This document shows, in pieces, positions 34,901 to 43,536 of a stretch of DNA of 64,000 nt (position 1 is its first letter; every line of letters begins with the position of its first letter). The position numbers were made by a program, and so were the translations under genes. The notes beneath the pieces are model-generated. The model worked only from the letters and a program-made list of their open reading frames with translations, was not told where the DNA came from and did no database searches. This DNA is from Roseburia_C amylophila (GTDB lineage: Bacteria > Bacillota > Clostridia > Lachnospirales > Lachnospiraceae), in the NCBI RefSeq assembly GCF_025567465.1, contig NZ_JAOQKI010000012.1:16918-80917 (forward strand). Direction: 5' to 3'.

Positions 34901-35767
34901 GCGAAAGCACTTGGATTTAACATTGAGACTCCTGTATTTGACGGTGCACGAGAGATTGATATTCAGGATACCCTGGAACTGGCAAATGATTATGTCAACT
35001 CCACCTGGGAAGAATTTGAAGCAAAATATAAAGATACATTGCGTGAAGATGTAATGCAGTATCTTTCCGATAACAGAGACCACAGAGAATTGTGGAAGGG
35101 CGTTCCGATTTCCCGTGACGGAAAGGTTCAGCTTCGTGACGGACGTACCGGAGAAGAATTTGACTCACCGGTTACCATTGGCCACATGCATTACCTGAAA
35201 CTGCATCATCTGGTAGATGATAAGATTCATGCACGTTCTACTGGTCCTTACTCCTTAGTAACACAGCAGCCTCTGGGTGGTAAAGCTCAGTTTGGTGGAC
35301 AGCGTTTCGGAGAGATGGAGGTTTGGGCACTGGAAGCTTATGGTGCATCTTACACATTACAGGAGATTCTGACTGTGAAGTCCGATGACGTGGTTGGCCG
35401 TGTGAAGACATACGAAGCAATCATTAAGGGTGACAATATCCCTGAACCGGGAATCCCAGAATCCTTCAAGGTACTTCTCAAAGAACTTCAGTCCCTTGGT
35501 CTTGATGTCAGAGTATTAGACGAAGACCGTAACGAAGTTGAACTGATGGAGACCAGCGAATATGGTAACACAGATTTGAATTCCATTATCTCGGGCGATA
35601 AAGATTTCGCGTTTGAAGACAGCGAGTCCTTCGGAAAGATGGGCTTTACCAAACAGGAATTTGATTCTGAGAGTGGAGAACTCAACAACGTAGAAGAAGA
35701 GGAAGAGGATGATGACGCAGGCTTCGATTTTGACGATGCTGCCGATGAAGTTCTTGACGAAGAATAA
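31910..35767 (+). CDS. rpoB: DNA-directed RNA polymerase subunit beta
   Basis: 1285 residues, the expected size for Clostridia. Landmarks are the N-terminal [19 protein letters not shown] segment, the rifampicin-region [33 protein letters not shown] (positions of S, D, H and S unchanged from the sensitive consensus), [25 protein letters not shown], the KPKGETEL-like flap, and the C-terminal [19 protein letters not shown] clamp. An acidic tail ([15 protein letters not shown]) closes the protein. GAGAGGTG lies upstream of ATG 31910. It forms the rpoBC operon with the next gene. Confidence 0.98.
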   Translation: [1285 protein letters not shown]

Positions 35768-35787
35768 ATAGGAAGGGAGTGTCATTA

Positions 35788-38700
35788 ATGCCAGGAACAG
35801 TAAAACAGGAAACTTACCAGCCGATACAGTTTGATGCAATTCAGATTGGTCTGGCATCACCTGAGAAAATCAGAGAGTGGTCCAGAGGAGAAGTTAAGAA
35901 ACCTGAGACCATTAACTATAGAACTTTGAAACCGGAAAAAGACGGATTATTCTGTGAGAAGATTTTTGGACCGAGCAAAGACTGGGAATGTCATTGTGGT
36001 AAGTACAAAAAGATTCGTTATAAAGGTGTTGTCTGCGACCGCTGTGGTGTTGAAATCACCAAAGCCAGCGTTCGTAGAGAGCGTATGGGACATATCGAGC
36101 TTGCAGCTCCGGTATCCCATATCTGGTACTTCAAAGGAATTCCATCCCGTATGGGATTAATCTTAGATCTTTCTCCAAGAACATTGGAGAAGGTTCTGTA
36201 CTTTGCTTCCTATATCGTACTGGATGCAGGTTCTACAGATTTATCTGTAAAGCAGGTATTATCCGAGCAGGAATATCAGGATGCAAGGGAAAAATATGGC
36301 AGCTCTTTCCGTGTTGGAATGGGTGCAGAAGCCATTCTTGAGTTATTACAGGCAATTGACCTGGAGAAAGATGCAGCAGAGCTGAAAGCAGAATTAAAAG
36401 ATGCTACCGGTCAGAAACGTGCAAGAATCATCAAGAGACTGGAAGTGGTAGAATCCTTCCGTGAATCCGGAAATAAACCGGAGTGGATGATTATGACCGT
36501 TATCCCGGTTATTCCACCAGACTTACGACCTATGGTACAGCTGGATGGTGGACGTTTTGCAACATCCGATTTAAATGATTTATATCGTAGAATTATCAAT
36601 AGAAATAACCGCCTGAGAAGATTGTTAGAGTTAGGTGCACCTGATATCATCGTTCGTAACGAGAAGAGAATGTTGCAGGAAGCAGTAGATGCCCTGATTG
36701 ACAACGGTAGAAGAGGAAGACCGGTAACCGGACCTGGTAACCGTGCTCTGAAATCTCTGTCCGATATGCTGAAAGGTAAATCTGGACGTTTCCGTCAGAA
36801 CCTTCTTGGAAAACGTGTAGACTACTCTGGACGTTCCGTTATCGTCGTAGGACCGGAACTTAAGATTTATCAGTGTGGTCTGCCAAAAGAAATGGCAATC
36901 GAGCTGTTTAAACCGTTTGTTATGAAAGAGCTGGTTGCAAACGGAACTGCACACAATATTAAGAGTGCAAAGAAGATGGTTGAAAGATTACAGTCGGAAG
37001 TCTGGGATGTCTTAGAAGATGTCATCAAGGAGCATCCGGTTATGCTGAACCGTGCTCCTACACTGCATAGACTTGGTATTCAGGCATTTGAGCCAATCCT
37101 GGTAGAAGGTAAAGCAATTAAGCTTCACCCATTGGTATGTACCGCATACAACGCCGACTTCGACGGAGACCAGATGGCTGCCCATTTACCACTGTCACAG
37201 GAAGCACAGGCAGAATGTCGTTTCATGCTGCTTTCACCGAACAACCTGTTAAAACCTTCTGATGGAGGCCCTGTAGCCGTTCCTTCACAGGATATGGTTC
37301 TTGGTATCTACTATCTGACACAGGAAAGACCAGGTTCATTAGGAGAAGGCGGATACTATAAGAGTGTAAACGAAGCAATTCTGGCATATGAGAACCAGGC
37401 ACTGACCTTACATTCCAGAATCCATGTGCGTGTTCATAAGACCATGCCGGATGGAACTGTTAAGACTGGTGTCGTTGAGTCCACACTGGGAAGATTTATC
37501 TTCAATGAAATCATTCCTCAGGATTTAGGTTTCGTAGACAGAAGCAAGCCTGAAAATGAACTGGTACTGGAAATCGATTTCCATGTAGCAAAGAAACAGT
37601 TAAAACAGATTCTGGAAAAAGTTATTAATACACACGGAGCAACCAAGACCGCTGAGGTATTAGACGATATTAAGTCCATGGGTTACAAGTACTCTACAAG
37701 AGCAGCTATGACCGTATCTATTTCAGATATGACGGTACCGCCTCAGAAACCGGAAATGATTGCAAAGGCTCAGGATACGGTAGACCGCATTTCAAGACAG
37801 TACAAACGTGGTCTTATTACAGAGGAAGAGCGTTACAAAGAAGTTGTTGAAACATGGAAAGAGACTGATGATGAGCTGACAGAAGCACTGCTTTCCGGTC
37901 TGGATAAATACAACAACATCTTCATGATGGCAGATTCCGGAGCCCGTGGTTCTGATAAACAGATTAAACAGTTAGCAGGTATGCGTGGTTTGATGGCTGA
38001 TACAACTGGTAGAACAATCGAGCTGCCTATCAAATCAAACTTCCGTGAAGGTCTTGAAGTATTGGAGTACTTCATGTCCGCACATGGAGCCCGAAAAGGT
38101 ATGTCCGATACTGCGTTACGTACCGCCGATTCCGGTTACTTAACCAGACGTCTGGTAGACGTATCACAGGACCTGATTGTCCGTGAATCTGATTGCTGCG
38201 CAGGCACAGGAAGAGAGATTCCTGGTATGTATGTCAAAGCATTCATGGATGGAAAAGAAGAAATCGAAAGTCTTGAAGAGCGTATTACAGGAAGATTTTC
38301 CTGTGAGACAATTTGCGATAAAGATGGTAATGTGCTTGTAAAAGCAAACCATATGATTACACCAAAACGTGCTGCAGCAATTATGAGCAAGGGTGTAGAT
38401 GAGAATGGAGAACCATTAACCAAGGTTAAAATCCGTACGATTCTTACCTGCCGTTCCCACATCGGAGTTTGTGCAAAATGTTACGGAAGCAATATGGCTA
38501 CCGGTCAGGCGGTACAGGTTGGTGAAGCGGTTGGTATTATCGCAGCTCAGTCTATCGGAGAACCTGGTACACAGCTTACCATGAGAACATTCCACAACGG
38601 TGGTGTTGCCGGTGACGATATTACACAGGGTCTTCCTCGTGTCGAGGAGTTGTTTGAGGCAAGAAAGCCTAAGGGACTTGCAATTATCACAGAATTTGGT

Positions 38701-39459
38701 GGTGTTGCAACCATTAAAGATACCAAGAAGAAACGTGAGATCATTGTAACAAACAATGAAACAGGTGAGACTAAGACTTATCTGATCCCTTACGGTTCCA
38801 GAATTAAGATTATGGATGGAGCAGTATTAGAGGCTGGTGATGAGCTGACCGAAGGTTCTGTAAATCCGCACGATATCCTTAAGATTAAGGGCGTACGTGC
38901 CGTACAGGATTACCTGATTCAGGAAGTACAGCGTGTATATCGTCTGCAGGGTGTTGAAATTAACGATAAGCATATCGAGGTTATCGTACGTCAGATGTTA
39001 AAGAAGATTCGCATTGAAAATAACGGAGATTCTGAGTTCCTGCCAGGAACATTAGTAGATAATCTGGATTACGAAGAGATGAATGAGCAGTTAGAGGAAG
39101 AAGGCAAAGAGCCGGCAGAAGGTAAACAGGTATTACTTGGTATTACCAAAGCATCTTTGGCAACCAACTCCTTCTTATCAGCAGCATCCTTCCAGGAGAC
39201 AACTAAGGTTCTGACAGAAGCAGCTATCAAGGGCAAGATTGACCCATTGATTGGTCTGAAAGAGAACGTAATTATCGGTAAGCTGATTCCGGCTGGTACT
39301 GGTATGAAGCGTTATCGTAACATCAAACTGAACACAGATGTAAACGAAGAGGAAGAACTCTCCTTTGATGATTTTGACGGATTCGATGAGGCACCTGTGA
39401 CAGATGAAGTCGAAGAGACAGAAGCAAAAGAAGAAGTAACTGCTTCTACAGAAGAATAA
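35788..39459 (+). CDS. rpoC: DNA-directed RNA polymerase subunit beta-prime
   Basis: 1223 residues from ATG 35788 (GGAAGGGAG 8-9 bases upstream); the in-frame GTG at 35779 overlaps that site. The zinc-binding CHCGKYKKIRYKGVVCDRCG is near the N-terminus, and the catalytic NADFDGDQM motif with its three Asp residues is in the centre. DSGARGSDKQIKQLAGMRGLM (bridge helix/trigger loop region) and the second zinc site CRSHIGVCAKCYG follow. The C-terminus has an acidic tail like that of RpoB. It is followed by a terminator. Confidence 0.98.
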   Translation: MPGTVKQETYQPIQFDAIQIGLASPEKIREWSRGEVKKPETINYRTLKPEKDGLFCEKIFGPSKDWECHCGKYKKIRYKGVVCDRCGVEITKASVRRERMGHIELAAPVSHIWYFKGIPSRMGLILDLSPRTLEKVLYFASYIVLDAGSTDLSVKQVLSEQEYQDAREKYGSSFRVGMGAEAILELLQAIDLEKDAAELKAELKDATGQKRARIIKRLEVVESFRESGNKPEWMIMTVIPVIPPDLRPMVQLDGGRFATSDLNDLYRRIINRNNRLRRLLELGAPDIIVRNEKRMLQEAVDALIDNGRRGRPVTGPGNRALKSLSDMLKGKSGRFRQNLLGKRVDYSGRSVIVVGPELKIYQCGLPKEMAIELFKPFVMKELVANGTAHNIKSAKKMVERLQSEVWDVLEDVIKEHPVMLNRAPTLHRLGIQAFEPILVEGKAIKLHPLVCTAYNADFDGDQMAAHLPLSQEAQAECRFMLLSPNNLLKPSDGGPVAVPSQDMVLGIYYLTQERPGSLGEGGYYKSVNEAILAYENQALTLHSRIHVRVHKTMPDGTVKTGVVESTLGRFIFNEIIPQDLGFVDRSKPENELVLEIDFHVAKKQLKQILEKVINTHGATKTAEVLDDIKSMGYKYSTRAAMTVSISDMTVPPQKPEMIAKAQDTVDRISRQYKRGLITEEERYKEVVETWKETDDELTEALLSGLDKYNNIFMMADSGARGSDKQIKQLAGMRGLMADTTGRTIELPIKSNFREGLEVLEYFMSAHGARKGMSDTALRTADSGYLTRRLVDVSQDLIVRESDCCAGTGREIPGMYVKAFMDGKEEIESLEERITGRFSCETICDKDGNVLVKANHMITPKRAAAIMSKGVDENGEPLTKVKIRTILTCRSHIGVCAKCYGSNMATGQAVQVGEAVGIIAAQSIGEPGTQLTMRTFHNGGVAGDDITQGLPRVEELFEARKPKGLAIITEFGGVATIKDTKKKREIIVTNNETGETKTYLIPYGSRIKIMDGAVLEAGDELTEGSVNPHDILKIKGVRAVQDYLIQEVQRVYRLQGVEINDKHIEVIVRQMLKKIRIENNGDSEFLPGTLVDNLDYEEMNEQLEEEGKEPAEGKQVLLGITKASLATNSFLSAASFQETTKVLTEAAIKGKIDPLIGLKENVIIGKLIPAGTGMKRYRNIKLNTDVNEEEELSFDDFDGFDEAPVTDEVEETEAKEEVTASTEE

Positions 39460-39493
39460 TGTAAGGTTCGAAGAACTGATGCAGATACAGGAA

Positions 39494-39529
39494 GGGAAGC
39501 TCTGGCTTAATAGGCCGGAGTTTCCCTTT
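39494..39529 (+). terminator. Intrinsic terminator after rpoC
   Basis: GGGAAGCTCTGGC / GCCGGAGTTTCCC forms a 13-bp stem with two G-T pairs and a 7-base loop, followed by TTTC. It ends rpoBC 35 bases after the stop. Confidence 0.75.
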
Positions 39530-39591
39530 CGAGTTAGAGATTCTTTTAAGCTTTTATACAGGTGGTAGAATAAACAAACGAGGAAAATCCA

Positions 39592-40742
39592 ATGAAAGTA
39601 ATCGTAGCAATAGATTCATTAAAAGGCAGCTTAAGTTCCTTAGAGGCAGGAAAAGCAGTGGAAGATGGTATTAAAAAAGCAATACCAACAGCAGAAGTTA
39701 TGATAAGGCCGGTTGCAGATGGTGGAGAAGGAACAGTAACAGCCCTGACCACTGGATTGCAGGGCAGTCTGGAAAAGGTAGCGGTAACAGGTCCCCTTGG
39801 ACAGAAGGTCGAGGCAGCGTATGGTATCCTGCGGATAAAACAGCAGTCATTGAAATGGCAGAAGCCGCCGGACTGCCACTGGTGCCGGTGGATAAACGAA
39901 ATCCAATGGAAACCACTACTTATGGTGTGGGGGAACTGATAAGCCATGCCATGGATAGAGGCTGCCGTAAGTTTATCGTTGGAATTGGCGGCAGTGCCAC
40001 CAATGATGGCGGTGTCGGAATGCTGCAGGCTTTGGGGTGTCATTTTTATAAAAAAGATGGAATCGAAATAGGATTTGGAGCAACAGAACTGAAAGACCTG
40101 GAAACGATAGATACGGAGGCGTTGGATAAGAGGCTGAAAGAATGTACTTTTGAAATAGCCTGTGATGTGACCAATCCATTATGTGGCACAACAGGAGCCA
40201 GTGCTGTGTTTGCACCACAGAAGGGCGCAGACGAGACCATGGTAGTAAAACTGGATGCGGCATTAGCTCATTTTGCTGATGTAACAGAAAAGGCTTTAGG
40301 CGTAGACAACCGGAACATGCCGGGAGCCGGAGCAGCAGGCGGACTGGGCTTCGCATTTGCATCCTATCTGGGCGGGGATTTACGTCCGGGCGTAGAGATA
40401 GTATTAGATGCGGTATTGCTGGAGAAAGAATTAAGTGAAGCTGATATCGTAGTGACCGGAGAAGGAAGATTTGACGGACAGACTGCTATGGGAAAAGCGC
40501 CGGTTGGAATTGCAAAGCGGGCAAAAGAAAAGGACTGCATGGTACTGGTATTTGCCGGCAGCATTGAACCACAGGGCGTCCGGAAAGTGCAGGATGAAAT
40601 GCAGCTTGTAGATGGAGCATTTCCAATTTTACCAGGTGTGATGACATTGGAAGAAGCCATGCAGAAGACTGTGGCATATGAGAATATGAGCTATACGGCA
40701 GAGCAGGTATTCCGGCTGATTGGGAACTGTTATATAAAATAA
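39592..40742 (+). pseudogene. Glycerate kinase, frameshifted
   Basis: Two overlapping frames together make one glycerate kinase (GlxK/GarK family, normally about 380 residues). Frame one (from ATG 39592) encodes the N-terminal DSLKGSLSSLEAGKAVEDG and PVADGGEGTV up to VTGPLGQKVEAAYGI. Near 39825 homology jumps to another frame, PADKTAVIEMAEAAGLPLVP, and continues through GIGGSATNDGGVGMLQALG, TNPLCGTTGASAVFAPQKG and TGEGRFDGQTAMGKAP to the stop at 40742. One missing base (net -1) at about 39823-39830 explains it. The rest is intact and well conserved, so the lesion is either very recent or a sequencing error. The enzyme phosphorylates D-glycerate with ATP. Confidence 0.85.
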
Positions 40743-40745
40743 TTT

Positions 40746-41168
40746 CTATGCCAGCCCTTCGTACCCTAGTTCATAGAGCAGCTCATTGGCATCGGAAAGA
40801 GCACAGTTTCTTTGCAGGCAGAAAATAATCGCACTGTCCCGCTCCATGCGGGCATAGAGAATCGGATAGCCGGTAGCTTTTAAAAGCTGCTGCACTTCCG
40901 TAAAGGATAGGTCCATGGCAAAGCAGAGGGCGAGCACTTTGTCACGGGAAGGACGTTTGCGCCCATCAAAAATCTGATAACAGTAAGTACGGTCAAGACC
41001 GCTTTTTCGGATGAGAGAAGGCAGGTCTTGATTTTTTGCCTGAATCAACCGGTTCAGATAATCCGAAAGTGAGACCTCGATCAGCTCAGCTTCCTCCTGC
41101 TCTGCATAGTTGGAGAAAGCAGGTGTGTTTTTCAAAATATCTAAAAGTTCCTGGGTTGATTTTTTCAT
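40746..41168 (-). CDS. XRE-like helix-turn-helix regulator, divergent from kinase gene
   Basis: 140 residues from the ATG complementary to 41166-41168, preceded on that strand by GAGAGGAT. The centre has a helix-turn-helix of the lambda-repressor type: LPSLIRKSGLDRTYCYQIFDGRKRPSRDKVLALCFAMDLS, then LLKATGYPILYAR. It lies back to back with the Ser/Thr kinase gene at 41262, only 93 bases apart. This HTH-kinase pair is recurrent in Lachnospiraceae, which suggests the kinase or its signal controls the regulator; this is inference from position. Confidence 0.75.
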   Translation of the reverse strand: MKKSTQELLDILKNTPAFSNYAEQEEAELIEVSLSDYLNRLIQAKNQDLPSLIRKSGLDRTYCYQIFDGRKRPSRDKVLALCFAMDLSFTEVQQLLKATGYPILYARMERDSAIIFCLQRNCALSDANELLYELGYEGLA

Positions 41169-41261
41169 TTGGCGAATCCTCTCATTTCTGCTATAGTGAT
41201 ATTGATTATCATAGAATTGTGGGAATGAAAATTCAAGTAGAAAAGGAAAAAGTGATAACAA

Positions 41262-42347
41262 ATGAGTGAAAAATTATATCAGGATTTTCGGCGGCAGCGG
41301 CAGATACCGCTTACCGTACTGGGGGGCCAGCCGCCCTATCAGACCCGGTTGATACAGGATGCTGCCACAGGAAAGATTCTGGTTCAAAAAGCAATACAAA
41401 AAGACAGTATTCCGGTTTACCGGAAACTGCAGCAATTAGAGAGTCCACATCTTGCAAAGATTATAAGCTGTGAAGAGCAGCAGGACATCGGCATGGTAAC
41501 AGAAGAATATATCAGCGGTGAGACACTGGATGAGAAGCTGCACCGGCAGGGCGTTATGCCGCCGGAGCTTGTAAAATATTATATCCGACAGTTACTGGAA
41601 GCATTGGAGCAGATTCATGCACAGGGAATCGTACACCGTGATATTTCTCCGAAAAATGTTCTCATTTCTACGGATGGAGTTGTAAAATTACTGGATTTTG
41701 ATATTGCAAGGAGACATAAGCGAAATCAGAATGCAGACACGACAATTCTTGGAACCGTAGGATTTGCATCTCCGGAGCAGTATGGCTTCCTTCAGACAGA
41801 TGCAACCGCAGATATTTATGCACTGGGCGTTCTTATGAATGTGATGCTGGAGGGGACGCTGCCAAATGTGCATCTGACTGCCCGGAAACCATTTTGTAAT
41901 GTAATAAAAAGATGTATAGAGATTGACCCGCAGAACCGGTATCAGAATGCCGGGGAACTTCGGGAGGCATTAAAATTAGAAAATCTGGGTGCTGTAAAAA
42001 AGAAAACGATTCTTCCGGGATTCCGGACCGGAGTTGTCTGGAAAGAGATAGTGGCAGTTTTTGTATATCTATTTCTGATTGTGGGAAGCATACAGTTTCT
42101 GATGCTGTATGGCAAGACTCCATTGACTTTTTGCCTGGAAGCAATTGCGGTATTCATCTATGCGTGGATATCCTGCGGGGTTGGATTTAATTTCCTTTTG
42201 TGGGACACCAAAGTGCCGGGAATCCGCTCCCTGCAGAAGCCGGTACGGATTATAATCCGGATTATACTGGCACTTACTATCTTTTATTTTGGCATGAAGC
42301 TGGAAAACTATGTAAAAATAACCTTACTTGGTCTGCCGCTGAAATAG
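41262..42347 (+). CDS. Membrane-anchored Ser/Thr protein kinase
   Basis: Hanks-type kinase, 361 residues. Lys43 (LVQKA) is the ATP lysine, HRDISPKN at 125-132 is the catalytic loop, and the metal motif reads DFD (145-147) in place of DFG. An activation segment GTVGFASPEQYG and ADIYALGVLMNVML follow. From about residue 260, two membrane helices (IVAVFVYLFLIVGSIQFLM; LEAIAVFIYAWISCGVGF) and possibly a third anchor it, without PASTA repeats. The glycine-rich loop is weak, with QPPYQ in its place. It has no clear ribosome site (AAAAGG 15 bases off). Its partner is probably the divergent HTH regulator. Confidence 0.85.
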   Translation: MSEKLYQDFRRQRQIPLTVLGGQPPYQTRLIQDAATGKILVQKAIQKDSIPVYRKLQQLESPHLAKIISCEEQQDIGMVTEEYISGETLDEKLHRQGVMPPELVKYYIRQLLEALEQIHAQGIVHRDISPKNVLISTDGVVKLLDFDIARRHKRNQNADTTILGTVGFASPEQYGFLQTDATADIYALGVLMNVMLEGTLPNVHLTARKPFCNVIKRCIEIDPQNRYQNAGELREALKLENLGAVKKKTILPGFRTGVVWKEIVAVFVYLFLIVGSIQFLMLYGKTPLTFCLEAIAVFIYAWISCGVGFNFLLWDTKVPGIRSLQKPVRIIIRIILALTIFYFGMKLENYVKITLLGLPLK

Positions 42348-42493
42348 AAAATATCGAAAGTTATCGGGCTATGAAAGATGCCTCCGATTTTGAACACGGC
42401 TGAAAATGTATGCTGCCGGCATACCACAAAGCCTTCCGACTCGTATATGATGATTTCATACTTAAGAATGATGAAAAACCGGGAGGCAAGAAA

Positions 42494-43258
42494 ATGGAAA
42501 AAGTAAAGAAACCGATTTATAAGAGATGGTGGTTCTGGGTAATTATTGTAGTAGTTGTATTTGCAATTGCAGCAGGCGGCAGCGGAAGTGACAAAAAGGA
42601 TTCGAAAAAGAATTCTGCTACCGGTACAGAGCAGACGGATAACAAAGACGCAAAGACAAAGGACTCCGATGCAAAAGATGCAGAACCGGAAGAAGATTTA
42701 TCCGCTGTAGAAACAGAATATACCCTTGGAGCAGGTTATTACACCGCAGGTATTGATTTGCCGGTTGGAAAATGTAACCTTACCGCAGTCAGCGGAAATG
42801 GAAATATAAACAGCTCCAATCTTCTGAAGGGTGGAGTCAATGAGATGTTCGGCGTGGATGATGGAAATGATCTTTACGAATCATCCTTTAACGGACTTAA
42901 GATGAAAGAAAATGTAGTATTTCATATTTCCGGAGATGTAGTTGTACAGGTCAGCTATACAGAAGTGACTGGTGGCATGACCGGAAGAGAATATGATGAA
43001 TCCCAGGCGGTAGAATTAGGCAGTGGAAACTATACCGCAGGAACAGATTTTCCGGCAGGAACCTATACGGTGACAGCGGTGGAAGGAACCGGAAATGTCA
43101 GTTCATCCAATCTGCTTGACGGTGGAATGAATGAGATATTTGGTGTGGATGATGGAAATGGTCTTTATACTTCTGAAGTGAAAAATGTGGAATTCAGTGA
43201 TGGTGTGGATTTAAAGGTAAGCGGAGTGAATATCTGTCTGGTGCCGGCAAAGGAATAA
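42494..43258 (+). CDS. Membrane-anchored protein with two tandem repeat domains
   Basis: 254 residues from ATG 42494, with GGGAGGC 6 bases upstream. Residues 11-28 are a membrane helix after a basic start (KVKKPIYKRWW); 30-70 are a Lys/Asp/Ser-rich linker. Two homologous beta-rich repeats follow, at about 75-158 (GYYTAGIDLPVGKCNLTAV, then SSNLLKGGVNEMFGVDDGN) and 172-254 (NYTAGTDFPAGTYTVTAV, then SSNLLDGGMNEIFGVDDGN). They are close enough to indicate internal duplication. The repeat-bearing part is predicted outside the cell. No enzyme motif is seen. It lies downstream of the kinase and could be a cell-surface partner. Confidence 0.75.
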   Translation: MEKVKKPIYKRWWFWVIIVVVVFAIAAGGSGSDKKDSKKNSATGTEQTDNKDAKTKDSDAKDAEPEEDLSAVETEYTLGAGYYTAGIDLPVGKCNLTAVSGNGNINSSNLLKGGVNEMFGVDDGNDLYESSFNGLKMKENVVFHISGDVVVQVSYTEVTGGMTGREYDESQAVELGSGNYTAGTDFPAGTYTVTAVEGTGNVSSSNLLDGGMNEIFGVDDGNGLYTSEVKNVEFSDGVDLKVSGVNICLVPAKE

Positions 43259-43279
43259 AAGTATTTACGGAAATATTAT

Positions 43280-43335
43280 AGAAAAGCACAACAGGATTTG
43301 CCTGAGGAGGGCAAGGCTGCTGTGCTTTTCTTGTA
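43280..43335 (+). terminator. Intrinsic terminator
   Basis: AGAAAAGCACA / TGTGCTTTTCT form an 11-bp stem, extended by CAG/CTG, with a long purine-rich loop and TTCTT at the end. It follows the repeat-domain protein by 22 bases. Confidence 0.75.
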
Positions 43336-43411
43336 GCTTATGCGAATAGTGAAAAAATATATTCTTATCCGATGTATTTGGAAAGCATTATAACAACGGG
43401 AGAAGTTCGCG

Positions 43412-43439
43412 TTGATTTAAGAAAAAATTATGGTACAAT
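43412..43439 (+). promoter_or_regulatory. Probable promoter of GNAT-sfsA
   Basis: TTGATT (43412-43417), a 16-base spacer and TACAAT (43434-43439). The predicted start of transcription is just before the TTATAAA repeat array, so that array would be in the 5' UTR. Confidence 0.55.
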
Positions 43440-43457
43440 TGCAGTGAATATGAGAAG

Positions 43458-43523
43458 TTATAAAAAGTTATAAAGACTTATAAAAGAATATAAAAGTTAT
43501 AAAAGGTTATAAAAACTTATAAA
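43458..43523 (+). repeat. Array of seven TTATAAA units at 9-10 bp period
   Basis: The units start at 43458, 43468, 43478, 43488 (ATATAAA), 43497, 43507 and 43517, each separated by 3 bases such as AAG, GAC or AAC. Six steps are 10, 10, 10, 9, 10 and 10 bases. The array ends directly at the GGAG ribosome site of the GNAT gene. Arms are not palindromic with each other and there are no spacers of CRISPR length. Confidence 0.85.
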
Positions 43524-43536
43524 AGGAGTACTCAAA

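Noticed and set aside
43458..43523. Possible CRISPR array at the TTATAAA repeats
   Set aside because: Units are 7 bases with 3-base gaps; CRISPR repeats are 23-50 bases with unique spacers. No cas genes are in the window.
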